Shown here one piece after another: positions 15,448 to 24,835 of a stretch of DNA of 64,000 nucleotides. Under the pieces are notes generated by a model. That model saw only the letters and a program-made list of their open reading frames with translations, was not told where the DNA came from and made no database searches. Origin of the DNA: Pseudactinotalea terrae. GTDB lineage: Bacteria; Actinomycetota; Actinomycetes; Actinomycetales; Beutenbergiaceae. How positions within the stretch are numbered: position 1 is the first letter of the stretch; every line of letters starts with the position of its first letter. Where the stretch lies: assembly GCF_009733845.1 (NCBI RefSeq), contig NZ_WNXZ01000002.1, positions 620,001 to 684,000 on the forward strand, read 5' to 3'. Made by a program: the position numbers and the translations under genes.

Positions 15448-16401
15448 ATGGCATCGAGCGGAGGCACGAAGGCCGTCGTCGCTGCACTCGCAGCGAACAT
15501 GGGCATCGCGGTCACGAAGTTCATCGCCTACGCGCTGACGGGCTCGTCCTCTATGCTCGCCGAGGGCGTGCACTCGGTCGCCGACTCCGGCAACCAGGCG
15601 CTGCTGCTGATCGGCGGGCGGCGCGCCAAGCGGCAGGCCTCCGCGACCCACCAGTTCGGCTACGGGCGCGCCCGCTACCTGTACGCGTTCATCGTCTCGA
15701 TCGTGCTGTTCACCCTCGGTGGCTGCTTCGCCCTGTACGAGGCGTGGCACAAGTTCTCCGAGCCGCACCCGATCGAGGGGCGGTGGTGGTGGGTGCCGCT
15801 CGCCGTCCTCGTCGCGGCCATCGTCATGGAGAGCTTCTCGTTCCGGACGGCGATCGTGGAGACCAACCACGTCCGTGGCACGAAGTCCTACGCCCGGTTC
15901 GTCAAGGAGTCCCGCGCACCCGAGCTCCCGGTGATCCTGCTGGAGGATCTCGGCGCCCTCGTGGGCCTAGTGCTCGCCCTCTTCGGTGTGTCGATGACCC
16001 TGATCACCGGCGACGGCCGCTGGGACGCGATCGGCTCGGCCGCCATCGGCGTGCTGCTCGTGGTCATCGCGATCTTCCTCGCCAAGGAGATGTCCCTGAT
16101 GCTGCTCGGTGAGTCCGCGGACCCCGAGCACCAGAGGGCGATCGAGGGTGCGATCCCCGGTGACGGGATCGTCTCGGTCATCCACCTCCGCACCCTGCAC
16201 CTCGGCCCCGACGAGGTCCTCGTCGCCGCCAAGGTCGAGGTCGAGAAGGTCGACGACGCCGCTCACGTCTCGCGCGCGATCGACGCCGCCGAGATCCGCA
16301 TCCGGCGGGCGATCCCGCTGCGAGCGCAGATCTATCTCGAGCCCGACCTCCGGCGAGCGGTGTCGAAGGCAGCCACCGAGCAGCCCGAGCAGCCCGAGTA
16401 G
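15448..16401 (+). CDS. Cation diffusion facilitator family transporter
   Basis: A 317-residue CDF membrane protein exporting divalent metal ions (Zn, Co, Mn or Fe class) by proton antiport. The first helices carry 'SSMLAEGVHSVADSGNQALLL', with the His/Asp site motif in TM2. Further helices are 'YLYAFIVSIVLFTLGGCFAL', 'WVPLAVLVAAIVMESFSF' and 'ILLEDLGALVGLVLALFGVS', where the TM5 site appears as 'EDLGA' rather than HxxxD. The C-terminal cytoplasmic domain (about 210-300) is regulatory. The TM2/TM5 differences make the metal uncertain. Confidence 0.85.
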   Translation: MASSGGTKAVVAALAANMGIAVTKFIAYALTGSSSMLAEGVHSVADSGNQALLLIGGRRAKRQASATHQFGYGRARYLYAFIVSIVLFTLGGCFALYEAWHKFSEPHPIEGRWWWVPLAVLVAAIVMESFSFRTAIVETNHVRGTKSYARFVKESRAPELPVILLEDLGALVGLVLALFGVSMTLITGDGRWDAIGSAAIGVLLVVIAIFLAKEMSLMLLGESADPEHQRAIEGAIPGDGIVSVIHLRTLHLGPDEVLVAAKVEVEKVDDAAHVSRAIDAAEIRIRRAIPLRAQIYLEPDLRRAVSKAATEQPEQPE

Positions 16402-16402
16402 C

Positions 16403-17557
16403 TCAGCGCAGCGCAGCGCCCATGCGGGTGATCGCCTCGGTGAGCAGCGGCCTGGCCAGCGCGATGTTGAACCGCAGGCACCCACGCCCTGCGTCGCCGC
16501 ACAGCGCGCCCGAGGTCGCGGCCACGTCGGCGTTCTCACGGAAGAACCGTGCAGGGTCCTCGATCCCGAGATCGGTGAGGTCGAGCCAGGCCAGGTAGGT
16601 GCCCTCCGGCTCGCGGCAACCGACCCCCGGCAGGTGCTCCGCCACCAGCGTCCCCAGCGCCTGCCGGTTGCCGTCGAGGTACTCGATCACGTCGCCCAGC
16701 CACTCGCCGCCCTCGGCGTACGCCGCGGTCGAGGCCAGCGCGCCCAGGGTCGAGGCCTGGTCCTCGTAGATGTGCCCGTCGCGCTCCCACACGCTCCGAT
16801 CGCCGTCGGAGCTCAGCACGAGCTGGGCGCTCTTGAGGCCGGGGATGTTGAACGCCTTCGACGCCGACATCGCCGTCACGGTGTGCGCCGCTGCGGCGGG
16901 GGAGATGCTCGCGTACGGCACATGCCGGTGCCCCGGGTAGGTCAGCGGCGCGTGTATCTCGTCCGCGAACACCCGGCCGCCGTGGCGCTCCACGACCTCG
17001 CTGATCGCCTCGAGCTCGGTGCGCTCGAGCACCCTCCCCACGGGGTTGTGCGGGTTGCACAGCACCAGCATGTGACCGCCTGCGGCGAACGCGGCATCGA
17101 GCGCCTCTAGGTCGTAGGCGTAGCGGCCGTCCACGCGTGTCAGGGGCACCTGGATGACCTCGCGGTCCAGCGCCCCGGGGAGCGTGAGGAACGGCATGTA
17201 GGCGGGCGTGGGCAGGATGATCGGCGAACCCGGTCGCGAGGTCAGCCGCACCACTGCCTGCATCGCCGTGAGCACGTCGACCACCGGTCGCACATCGGGC
17301 GCCTCCACGCGCCAGCCGTACCTGGCGTCGACGAACCCCGCGAAGGCCTCTTGCAGCGCGAGCAGCGACCGCTTCGGCAGGTAGCCGAGGCCCGTGCCGT
17401 CCTCGGCGGCCCGCCGCACCGCCTCGCGCACGGCGGGAGCGGTGCCGAAGTCCATCTCGGCGACCCAGGCGCCTGTCGCCGAGCCGAACTCGAGCCACTT
17501 CTTCCACCCGCCGGCCCGCAGGCTCTCCGCGGTGATCTGGTCGAACGCGTGCATCAT
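16403..17557 (-). CDS. MalY/PatB family PLP-dependent C-S lyase/aminotransferase
   Basis: A 384-residue fold-type I PLP enzyme. 'VRPVVDVLTAMQAVVRL' and 'ILPTPAYMPFL' start the large domain, and 'LCNPHNPVGRV' is the PLP-contact Asn. 'FADEIHAPLTYPGHRHVP' has the pyridine-binding Asp. 'SASKAFNIPGLKSAQL' contains the Schiff-base Lys, and 'RFNIALARP' the carboxylate-binding Arg. The pattern is closest to cystathionine beta-lyase (MalY/PatB), so cystathionine cleavage or a related transamination is likely. Consecutive GTG/ATG/ATG codons at 17560, 17557 and 17554 follow GGGAAGGG; ATG 17557 is chosen. The CDF stop and this stop lie face to face. Confidence 0.85.
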   Translation of the reverse strand: MMHAFDQITAESLRAGGWKKWLEFGSATGAWVAEMDFGTAPAVREAVRRAAEDGTGLGYLPKRSLLALQEAFAGFVDARYGWRVEAPDVRPVVDVLTAMQAVVRLTSRPGSPIILPTPAYMPFLTLPGALDREVIQVPLTRVDGRYAYDLEALDAAFAAGGHMLVLCNPHNPVGRVLERTELEAISEVVERHGGRVFADEIHAPLTYPGHRHVPYASISPAAAAHTVTAMSASKAFNIPGLKSAQLVLSSDGDRSVWERDGHIYEDQASTLGALASTAAYAEGGEWLGDVIEYLDGNRQALGTLVAEHLPGVGCREPEGTYLAWLDLTDLGIEDPARFFRENADVAATSGALCGDAGRGCLRFNIALARPLLTEAITRMGAALR

Positions 17558-17586
17558 CACTGCCCTTCCCGCATCGCTGTCACCGC

Positions 17587-17592
17587 TAGTCT
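17587..17592 (+). promoter_or_regulatory. -10 element of a leaderless promoter for the MFS-ahcY unit
   Basis: TAGTCT ends 6 nt before GTG 17599. Its reverse complement forms GAGACT on the other strand (17589-17594), a possible -10 for the divergent MalY/PatB gene 31-40 bp away. Confidence 0.5.
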
Positions 17593-17598
17593 CGCAGC

Positions 17599-18864
17599 GT
17601 GTCTTCGCTCCGGCTGACCCGGCCGCTGACCGTCCTCGTGTTGAGCAACCTCCTGGGCGGTGTCGGTGTCGCCGCGGGCATCGCGGTGGGCGGTCTGGCT
17701 GCCGAGGCGCTCGGCGGTACGGCCATGGCGGGGCTCGGGCAGGCTGCCGGAGTTCTCGGCGCTGCCCTCGCGGCCATCCCGCTCGCAGGTATCGCCACCG
17801 CGCACGGTCGACGGCGTGCGCTCGCCCTCGGCTACGCGCTCGCTACCGCTGGTGCCGTCGTGGTGATCGGCGCGCTGGCACTCGGCCAGCTCTGGCTGCT
17901 CCTCGTGGGTCTCGGCCTCTTCGGGGTCGCGAGCGCCGCGAACCTCCAGTCGCGCTACGCGGCGACCGACGGCGTGAGCGCCGCGGCGCGAGGACGCTCG
18001 ATGTCGATCGTCATCTGGGCGACCACGATAGGCGCGGTCGCCGGGCCCAACCTCACCGCGCCGGGCGACCGCGCGGGGCTCGCGCTCGGGCTGCCCTCGC
18101 TCGCCGGCCCGTACCTGTTCTCGGTGCTCGCGTTCGCTCTGGGCGCCGTCGTCGTCGCGCTGTTCTTCCCGGCGCGCCGGGTGGACCCCGCGCGCCCCGA
18201 GGATCCCGCCACCGCGGGGTCCGGCCCGACGGCGGTCGTCGGGGCCCGAGCAGCCCTCGCCTGGGCGATGGGCCATGCCCAGGCGCGCTTCGCCGTCGTG
18301 CTCATCGGGTGCGGGCATGCGGTGATGGTCCTGGTGATGGTGATGACCCCGGTTCACATGCAGCACCACGGCATGACGCTCGAGCTCGTGGGGATCGTTA
18401 TCAGCCTGCACGTGCTCGGCATGTACGCGATGAGCCCTGTGCTCGGCGGGCTGGTCGACCGGTGGGGCGCGCGGACGGTCGCGTGGATCGGTATCGGCGT
18501 GCTGCTGCTGGCGGTCAGCCTGGGGGTGCTCGCCGGGCTGGGGAGGGGCGACTCGGTGCTGACGGCGGTGGCGCTCACCGTGCTGGGGCTCGGCTGGAGC
18601 GCCTGCATCATCGCGGGCTCGGCGCACCTCGTGGCGGTCACGCCCGATCACGTCACGGTGCCGCTGCAGGGGGTGACCGACGCCGGGATGAACTACGCGG
18701 GTGCGCTCGCCGCGGTGATCGCCGGTCCGGTGCTCGCGTGGGGTGGATTCCCTGCGATCAACGTGATCGGCGCCACCTTGCTGCTGCCTGCGGTGCTGTT
18801 CGGTGTGGTCTCGGGCGTGCGGCGCTCATCCGGGCTCGAGAGCGCGGATAACCTGACGGCATGA
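17599..18864 (+). CDS. MFS transporter
   Basis: A 421-residue 12-TM major facilitator. Two halves of six hydrophobic helices are visible, with the loop 2-3 signature as '[16 protein letters not shown]' and the hydrophilic centre '[20 protein letters not shown]' between TM6 and TM7. '[12 protein letters not shown]' is the matching loop in the second half. The substrate is unknown; the profile resembles drug or small-molecule efflux pumps. Its stop codon overlaps the ahcY start (ATGA at 18861), so it is translated together with adenosylhomocysteinase. This pairing hints at export of a nucleoside or sulfur-metabolism product, which is speculative. Confidence 0.85.
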   Translation: MSSLRLTRPLTVLVLSNLLGGVGVAAGIAVGGLAAEALGGTAMAGLGQAAGVLGAALAAIPLAGIATAHGRRRALALGYALATAGAVVVIGALALGQLWLLLVGLGLFGVASAANLQSRYAATDGVSAAARGRSMSIVIWATTIGAVAGPNLTAPGDRAGLALGLPSLAGPYLFSVLAFALGAVVVALFFPARRVDPARPEDPATAGSGPTAVVGARAALAWAMGHAQARFAVVLIGCGHAVMVLVMVMTPVHMQHHGMTLELVGIVISLHVLGMYAMSPVLGGLVDRWGARTVAWIGIGVLLLAVSLGVLAGLGRGDSVLTAVALTVLGLGWSACIIAGSAHLVAVTPDHVTVPLQGVTDAGMNYAGALAAVIAGPVLAWGGFPAINVIGATLLLPAVLFGVVSGVRRSSGLESADNLTA

Positions 18865-20336
18865 CGATCGAGCACATGGTGGCTGACCTCGGCCTGCACG
18901 AGGCCGGGCGACACCAGATCCGCCTGGCCGAGCACGAGATGCCGGGGCTGATGGCGCTTCGCGAGGAGTACGCGGACAGCCAGCCGCTCGCGGGCTCCCG
19001 CATCGCCGGGTCGCTGCACATGACGGTCCAGACAGCGGTGCTGATCGAGACCCTGGTGGCACTCGGCGCGCAGGTCCGCTGGGCCTCGTGCAACATCTTC
19101 TCGACGCAGGACGAGGCGGCGGCCGCCGTGGTGGTGGGGTCCGGCACCCCCGAGGACCCTCGCGGCGTTCCCGTGTTCGCGTGGAAGGGTGAGACCCTCA
19201 CCGAGTACTGGGACTGCACCGAGCGGATCTTCGACTGGGCGGACTCACCGACCGGTGGCCCCACCCTCATCCTCGACGACGGCGGCGATGCCAGCATGCT
19301 CGTGCACGAGGGCGTCCGCTTCGAGGCCGCCGGCGCAGTCCCGCCGGCCCCCGAGCCCGGGGATGCCGGCTACTCCGAGGAGAAGGTCGTCTTCCTCGAC
19401 CTGCTTCGCCGCACGTTCGCGCAGGACCCAAACCGGTGGACCCGGGTGGCCCGGGGCATCAAGGGAGTCTCCGAGGAGACCACCACGGGCGTGAACCGCC
19501 TCGCTCAGCTCGCCGCCGCAGGTGAGCTGCTGTTCCCGGCGATCAATGTCAACGACTCGGTGACCAAGTCGAAGTTCGACAACCGTTACGGCATCCGGCA
19601 CTCGCTGCCGGACGGGCTCAACCGCGCCACCGACGTGCTGATCGGCGGCAAGGTCGCCGTGGTGTGCGGCTACGGGGATGTCGGCAAGGGGGCGGCCGAG
19701 GCCTTGCGTGGCCAGGGCGCCCGCGTGATCGTGACCGAGATCGACCCGATCTGTGCGCTCCAGGCAGCGATGGACGGCTACCAGGTGGCGCGGCTCGACG
19801 ACGTCGTCGGCCAGGCCGACTTCGTCATCACCACCACGGGCAACACCCGCATCGTGGGCGTCGAGCACCTGCTGGCGATGAAGAACAAGGCCGTGGTCGG
19901 CAACATCGGTCACTTCGATGACGAGATCGACCTGGCGGCCCTCGCTCGCGTGCCCGGGGTCGAGAAGATCGAGATCAAGCCGCAGGTCCACGAGTGGCGG
20001 CTCCCCGCCACGCAGGAGGGGGCAGAGCGCTCGATCGTCGTGCTCTCCGAGGGTCGTCTGCTCAACCTCGGCAACGCGACCGGGCACCCGTCGTTCGTCA
20101 TGTCTGCCTCCTTCACCAACCAGGTGCTCGCGCAGATCGCGCTCGCCCAGGCCGAGGAGCTCGAGGAGGGGGAGAGCGCAGGTGTGGAGCGCCTCCCGAA
20201 GATCCTCGACGAGAAGGTCGCGCGGCTGCACCTGGAGGCGCTCGGCGTCGACCTGACCGAGCTCACCAAGGAGCAGGCCGAGTACATCGACGTCGACGTC
20301 GCCGGCCCGTTCAAGCCGGAGCACTACCGCTACTGA
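18861..20336 (+). CDS. ahcY: Adenosylhomocysteinase (S-adenosyl-L-homocysteine hydrolase)
   Basis: A 491-residue cytosolic enzyme that splits S-adenosylhomocysteine into adenosine and homocysteine, removing the by-product of methylation. It has the substrate domain ('[19 protein letters not shown]', '[16 protein letters not shown]'), a bacterial insertion, the catalytic 'KSKFDNRYG' and the NAD-binding loop '[14 protein letters not shown]'. Further on come 'TTTGNTRIV', '[10 protein letters not shown]' and the C-terminal 'PFKPEHYRY' that reaches into the partner subunit. Length is normal for actinobacterial AhcY. It follows the MFS gene with a 4-bp overlap. No riboswitch-sized leader exists. 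Confidence 0.95.
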   Translation: MTIEHMVADLGLHEAGRHQIRLAEHEMPGLMALREEYADSQPLAGSRIAGSLHMTVQTAVLIETLVALGAQVRWASCNIFSTQDEAAAAVVVGSGTPEDPRGVPVFAWKGETLTEYWDCTERIFDWADSPTGGPTLILDDGGDASMLVHEGVRFEAAGAVPPAPEPGDAGYSEEKVVFLDLLRRTFAQDPNRWTRVARGIKGVSEETTTGVNRLAQLAAAGELLFPAINVNDSVTKSKFDNRYGIRHSLPDGLNRATDVLIGGKVAVVCGYGDVGKGAAEALRGQGARVIVTEIDPICALQAAMDGYQVARLDDVVGQADFVITTTGNTRIVGVEHLLAMKNKAVVGNIGHFDDEIDLAALARVPGVEKIEIKPQVHEWRLPATQEGAERSIVVLSEGRLLNLGNATGHPSFVMSASFTNQVLAQIALAQAEELEEGESAGVERLPKILDEKVARLHLEALGVDLTELTKEQAEYIDVDVAGPFKPEHYRY

Positions 20337-20490
20337 TCGCTCCGGCCGAGGAGCTCGCCGCTGCCACTTGCGCAGCCGGTCGGCATGGGGCTACTGTCTC
20401 CCCAGTTTCATCGAGGGTTAGATTTACTCCTGATGATATGGCCGGCGGCGAGGACGCTGCCGGTTCCCGTGACTGCGAGGAGGCAGCCGG

Positions 20491-21432
20491 ATGGCAGGTG
20501 TGGCTACGACGCGGCGACCGCGCTCGCTGCTCAAGAGCGCGTGGGACAGCAAGGTCTTGCTGCTCATGTGCCTCCCGGCGGTCGCGTTCTTCGTGGTGTT
20601 CGCGTACGCGCCGATGCCGGGAGCCTGGATCGCGTTCACCAACTTCAACTACCGCGACGGGATCTTCGGCAGCCCGTTCGTGGGACTGAGGAACTTCGAG
20701 TTCCTCATCAAATCGGGGCAGCTGTGGCTGCTGACGCGGAACACGATCCTCTACAACGTCGCCTTCATCGTCCTGGGCAACATCCTGCAGATCGCGCTGG
20801 CCATCATGCTCAACGAGATCCGCTTGAGGTACTTCAAGAAGATCTCCCAGACTGTGATGTTCTTGCCCTACTTCATCTCGGTCGTGCTGATCGGCGTGAT
20901 CGCCTTCAATCTGTTCAACTACGACACCGGAGCGATCAACTCCCTGATCGTCGCCACCGGCGGGGACCCGGTCAAGATCTACAGCACCGCCGGGCTGTGG
21001 CCGTTCATCATCGTGGCCGTCCAGATGTGGCAGAGCACCGGATACGGCTCGATCGTGTACTTCGCCGCGATCATGGGGATCGACAAGACTCTCTTCGAGG
21101 CTGCCGCGATCGACGGGGCCTCCGCGTGGCAGCGGATCCGGTACGTGATCCTGCCCAGCCTCAAGCCGACCTTCATCATCCTGCTGCTGTTCTCGATGGG
21201 CGGGATCATGCACGGCAACTTCGGGCTGTTCTGGAACCTGGTCGGCAACAACGCGCAGCTGTTCGCGACCACGGACATCATCGAGACCGCTGTGTACCGG
21301 ATGGTGATGACCCAAAACAACTTCACGACGTCAACCGCTGTCGGGCTGTACCAGTCGATCTTCGGTTTCGCACTCGTGATGACCGCCAACTGGATCGTGC
21401 GAAGGATGAACAAGGACTATGCACTCTTCTGA
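20491..21432 (+). CDS. Carbohydrate ABC transporter permease (LplB type)
   Basis: A 313-residue permease of the CUT1/LplB type. Six hydrophobic segments are visible, and the EAA loop reads 'FEAAAIDGASAWQRIRYVILPSL'. AGGAGG lies 7 nt before ATG 20491. It is the first gene of the operon 20491-28477 and overlaps the second permease by 14 bp. This permease class normally pairs with YtcP-type partners and Lipo-type binding proteins, as here. The 154-bp upstream spacer (20337-20490) has no clear promoter; GTTAGATTTACT around 20417 is AT-rich. Confidence 0.9.
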   Translation: MAGVATTRRPRSLLKSAWDSKVLLLMCLPAVAFFVVFAYAPMPGAWIAFTNFNYRDGIFGSPFVGLRNFEFLIKSGQLWLLTRNTILYNVAFIVLGNILQIALAIMLNEIRLRYFKKISQTVMFLPYFISVVLIGVIAFNLFNYDTGAINSLIVATGGDPVKIYSTAGLWPFIIVAVQMWQSTGYGSIVYFAAIMGIDKTLFEAAAIDGASAWQRIRYVILPSLKPTFIILLLFSMGGIMHGNFGLFWNLVGNNAQLFATTDIIETAVYRMVMTQNNFTTSTAVGLYQSIFGFALVMTANWIVRRMNKDYALF

Positions 21433-22408
21433 GACGACGGCGCCCGGCGTCGTCGACGTGGTGACGGTGGTCGAGGGCAAGAAGCGCCGTGCGAAGCGAA
21501 ACAAGCAGGCGAAGCCACGGGCCGTCAAGCTGGGCGCCAGCGACTACGCGCTCCGCGGCATCTCGTACGTCTTCGTGTCGCTGTTCGCGGTGTTCTGCCT
21601 GCTTCCCTTCGTCATGATCGTGTCGGCCTCCTTCTCCGCCGAGTCCGAGATCCTGCGCCACGGCTTCGGGCTGTTCCCACGTGGCTTCACCATGACGGCG
21701 TACGAGTACATCTTCAAGTCACCCCGCCAGATCCTCGGCTCCTACGCAGTGACGGTGACGATGACCGTGCTCGGCACGGCGATCGGGCTCTTCGTGATCT
21801 CGATGACCGGGTTCGCGCTGTACCGCAAGGACTTCCGGTTTCGCAACCAGATCTCGTTCTTCATCTACTTCACGACGCTGTTCTCCGCGGGACTGGCGCC
21901 GACGTTCATCTGGGTCGGTAGCACCCTCGGCCTCCGCGGCAGCTACCTCGCGGTGTTCCTGCAGCTGCTGATGACGCCGTGGCTGATCATCCTCATGAAG
22001 AACTTCATGCGCACGGTCCCCTACGAGGTGATCGAGTCCGGGAAGGTCGATGGCGCCGGCGACTTCAGGATCTTCGCGCAGCTGGCCCTGCCGATGATGA
22101 AGCCGGCGTTGGCCACCGTGGGCTTGTTCCTGGCGATGGGCTACTGGAACGAGTGGTACCTGTCCTCGCTCTACCTCGGCAGCCAGGTGGAGTTCCGCCC
22201 GCTGCAGTACCACCTCTACAACATCATCAACACGGCCAACGCGCTCCGAAACTCCGTGGCCGGGGACAACGTCACGATCACGAACCTGCCGAGCAACACG
22301 TTGAAGATGGCAAGCGCGGTCGTCGCGACAGCCCCGGTGCTGCTCATGTACCCGTTCGTCCAGAAGTACTTCGTCAGCGGTATCACCGTCGGTGCCGTCA
22401 AGGGCTGA
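21419..22408 (+). CDS. Carbohydrate ABC transporter permease (YtcP/AraQ type)
   Basis: A 329-residue permease. A basic N-terminal tail of about 40 residues ('EGKKRRAKRNKQAKPRAVK') precedes six transmembrane helices. The EAA loop is 'YEVIESGKVDGAGDFRIFAQLALP', split by the sequence limit here as 'ESGKVDGAGDF'. 'GYWNEWYLSSLYL' is the typical late-helix motif. It partners the upstream permease and the downstream binding protein. No ATPase gene lies in the operon, so a shared MsmK/UgpC-like ATPase encoded elsewhere is assumed. Confidence 0.9.
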   Translation: MHSSETTAPGVVDVVTVVEGKKRRAKRNKQAKPRAVKLGASDYALRGISYVFVSLFAVFCLLPFVMIVSASFSAESEILRHGFGLFPRGFTMTAYEYIFKSPRQILGSYAVTVTMTVLGTAIGLFVISMTGFALYRKDFRFRNQISFFIYFTTLFSAGLAPTFIWVGSTLGLRGSYLAVFLQLLMTPWLIILMKNFMRTVPYEVIESGKVDGAGDFRIFAQLALPMMKPALATVGLFLAMGYWNEWYLSSLYLGSQVEFRPLQYHLYNIINTANALRNSVAGDNVTITNLPSNTLKMASAVVATAPVLLMYPFVQKYFVSGITVGAVKG

Positions 22409-22421
22409 GCACAGCCCACCC

Positions 22422-22439
22422 CTGCCTCGACCGAGGCAG
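22422..22439 (+). other. 8-bp inverted repeat between permease and binding-protein genes
   Basis: CTGCCTCG (22422-22429) and CGAGGCAG (22432-22439) are exact reverse complements separated by AC. A short stem-loop in the 72-bp gap is possible. There is no U-rich tail, so it is not a clear terminator. Confidence 0.4.
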
Positions 22440-22480
22440 TCCCCCGAGACCTCGTCTCAGAGATCGACAAAGGAGTCCAC

Positions 22481-24064
22481 ATGTCCAGCATCAAGAGAAG
22501 GACCCTGCTGAAGGGCGGAGCACTCGCCGCGTTCGGCATCGGTACGGGCGTGACGCTCGCTGCCTGCAACAGCAACAACGGGGGCGGCACCGGCGGGGGC
22601 GGCGGTGGCGAGCTCGACACCAGCGAGGCGGTCACGGTGACCATGCTGGTGCTCGGCGACAAGCCGACCAATGGTCGCCTCGAGGCCATGCTGGAGCAGC
22701 TCAACGCCAAGCTGACCGAGAAGGTGAACGCCTCGCTGGAGCTGTTCTACATCGAGTGGGCAGACTGGCAGACGCAGTACAACGTGCAGCTGCTCTCCGG
22801 TGACAGCAACGTGGACCTCATCGGTACCGCGACCGACTGGCTCTTCGCCTGGGAGAATGCGCAGAAGGGCGCGTTCTTGCCGATGGACGAGGCCATGCTC
22901 AGCTCCTACGCGCCCCAGACATGGGAGCAGGTGGACAGCGAGGGTCACTGGGAGCTGTGCAAGCTGGACGACGGGATGATCTACTTCATGCCGGAGGACA
23001 ACTTCACGCAGTGGACGAACCACGGCTTCTTCTACCGTGGTGACTGGGCCACCGAGGCCGGTATCCCCGACGGCGAGATCACGGAGTTCGAGCAGTTCAC
23101 GACCTACTTCCAATGGGTCAAGGACAACCAGCCCGAGGCCTACCCCTGGGACGTGGCGGGCACGAACGAGGCTGCCCTCACCGGTTTCGTACAGGGACGC
23201 ACGGAGTACCAGGTCATCCAGCAGGTCACGGCGGGCATCTACTTCCCGTTCCACACGACCACCTCCGACCCGACCGCGGTGACGTCGTACTACATGGAGG
23301 GTGACGATCTGCTCGCCGCGGCCGAGCTCGCCCGCGAGTGGAACGACATCGGTGTCTGGCGTGAGGACGCCGTCAACTATGACGGCGACACGCGGGAGCA
23401 GTTCTACGCCGGCCTCTCGGGCGCGGACCAGCACCACATGCAGACGTTCCTCGGGATCCTGCACAGGATGCCGACCGACCAGCCCGGATCCGACCCCAAG
23501 TTCTTCTACTGGGGCAAGGAGAACAACAACTACTACCGCGACATCAAGACGCACGGCGCCATGGCGGTCAGTGCGAACTCGCGCAACCCGGAGCGGGCCC
23601 TGGCGGTGTACGACATCCTCCGCAACGACGAGGAGTGCTACCACCTCTTCAACTACGGCATCGAGGGCACGGACTACGTCATCGACGCCGAGGGTAGGCG
23701 TTCGCAGCCTGAGGGCTTCGACCCTGCGACCGATTCCCTCGGATCGAACTTCTGGTACGGCCGCATGGACGAGCTGGAGATCCCCAGTGCGACCGATCCG
23801 GACAACAAGCAGGAGATGTTCGACGCGCTCGACGCCAACGCCAAGGACTACCCCTACGAGCGACTGGTGGTCGACAAGACCATGATCGAGTCGACGCTCG
23901 CGGCGATGGGTGCCGTGCTGTCCGAGTACATCCCCCAGCTGCAGTACGGCAAGTTCAGCGACCCCGCCGCCGCGATCGCCGAGATGCGCCAGAAGCTCAC
24001 TGATGCTGGCTACGAGGACGCCCGCGCGTCCATCCAGGCCGACATCGAGGCCCTGGAGGCCTAG
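22481..24064 (+). CDS. Sugar ABC transporter solute-binding lipoprotein
   Basis: A 527-residue extracellular solute-binding protein. The signal peptide has twin Arg ('SIKRRTLLKGG') and a lipobox 'TLAAC' with Cys29, followed by a flexible Gly/Ser/Asn linker. The length and motifs ('WADWQTQYNVQLLSGD', 'GTATDWLFAWENAQKGAFLP', 'KTHGAMAVSANSRNPERAL') match the large LplA/YtcQ-type binding proteins for oligosaccharides. An AAAGGAG sequence precedes the ATG. Anchoring to the outer face of the membrane is inferred from the lipobox. A strong hairpin follows the stop. Confidence 0.9.
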   Translation: MSSIKRRTLLKGGALAAFGIGTGVTLAACNSNNGGGTGGGGGGELDTSEAVTVTMLVLGDKPTNGRLEAMLEQLNAKLTEKVNASLELFYIEWADWQTQYNVQLLSGDSNVDLIGTATDWLFAWENAQKGAFLPMDEAMLSSYAPQTWEQVDSEGHWELCKLDDGMIYFMPEDNFTQWTNHGFFYRGDWATEAGIPDGEITEFEQFTTYFQWVKDNQPEAYPWDVAGTNEAALTGFVQGRTEYQVIQQVTAGIYFPFHTTTSDPTAVTSYYMEGDDLLAAAELAREWNDIGVWREDAVNYDGDTREQFYAGLSGADQHHMQTFLGILHRMPTDQPGSDPKFFYWGKENNNYYRDIKTHGAMAVSANSRNPERALAVYDILRNDEECYHLFNYGIEGTDYVIDAEGRRSQPEGFDPATDSLGSNFWYGRMDELEIPSATDPDNKQEMFDALDANAKDYPYERLVVDKTMIESTLAAMGAVLSEYIPQLQYGKFSDPAAAIAEMRQKLTDAGYEDARASIQADIEALEA

Positions 24065-24076
24065 GGCCCGCCCTCG

Positions 24077-24110
24077 AGGTGCGGGCGGGCACACGCGCCC
24101 GCCCGCACCT
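24077..24110 (+). terminator. Strong 14-bp GC stem-loop after the binding-protein gene (attenuator or mRNA stabiliser)
   Basis: AGGTGCGGGCGGGC (24077-24090) pairs perfectly with 24097-24110 around a 6-nt loop ACACGC. No U-tract follows. It lies 12 bp after the stop and before the YesL-like gene, so it probably allows partial read-through and protects the upstream mRNA. Confidence 0.7.
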
Positions 24111-24154
24111 GGACCCTCCCGTGACACCGCAGGTCGCGATCCCGAAAGGACGTC

Positions 24155-24835
24155 ATGAGCACTCGCGTCTTCTCCGCCGACTCGGCGCTCATGCGCGTGC
24201 TCTCGCGCGTCGCCGACGTGATGCTCCTCAACCTGCTCTTCGTCGCCACGTCCTTGCCGATCATCACCCTGGGCGCCTCGCTGACCGCGCTGTGCTCGAC
24301 GGCGATGAAGATCGTTCGCGGCCGCTGTGACTCGGTGACCGGGGACTACCTCCGCGCGTTCCGGCAGAACGCGAGACAGGGCAGCGTGCTCGCGCTCGTG
24401 ATCCTCGCGCTGGCGGGCGTGCTGGCGGCCTGGTACGTGGTGGTGACGACATTCGTGACCAGCCCGATCGGCCAGCTTGTGCTGCTCGCCGCCTGGTTCG
24501 TGCTGGCGCTGCAGCTGGTGCTGGTGGCCCTGTTCGCCTTCCCGTACCTGGCGGCGTTCGACGACCCGACGGCGCGGGTGCTGCGCAACGCGCGGCTGAT
24601 GGCGTGGCGGCACCCCCTGACCGCGCTCGGCGCGATCGCGCTCCTCGGGCTGCCGGTCGTGATCACCATCTTCTACCCGCACCTGACGGTCTACGGGCTG
24701 CTGTGGTTCGCCTTCGGATTCGGTGCGATCGCGACTCTCACCGGCATGCTCTTCGTCCGCATCTTCGACACCTACACCCCGACATCCACACCCGATCCCG
24801 CCATGAAGGATGGAACTGCGCGTGCGCTCTCATGA
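24155..24835 (+). CDS. YesL-like (DUF624) integral membrane protein
   Basis: A 226-residue membrane protein with about five helices: 'VADVMLLNLLFVATSLPIIT', a conserved 'SLTALCSTAMKIV' and 'DYLRAFRQNARQGS'. It belongs to the YesL/DUF624 family, found next to sugar ABC operons that use LplB/YtcP permeases. Its function is unknown, possibly an accessory of the transporter. The start has AAAGGA upstream. It overlaps the GH2 gene by 26 bp. Confidence 0.85.
   Translation: MSTRVFSADSALMRVLSRVADVMLLNLLFVATSLPIITLGASLTALCSTAMKIVRGRCDSVTGDYLRAFRQNARQGSVLALVILALAGVLAAWYVVVTTFVTSPIGQLVLLAAWFVLALQLVLVALFAFPYLAAFDDPTARVLRNARLMAWRHPLTALGAIALLGLPVVITIFYPHLTVYGLLWFAFGFGAIATLTGMLFVRIFDTYTPTSTPDPAMKDGTARALS

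Noticed and set aside
18861-18870. Possible SAH riboswitch for ahcY
   Set aside because: The ahcY start overlaps the preceding MFS gene, leaving no leader for an RNA fold.
22457-24682. Long open frame antisense to the binding-protein gene
   Set aside because: It is an artefact of GC-rich codon use; its product is Arg/His/Val-rich without any recognisable motif.
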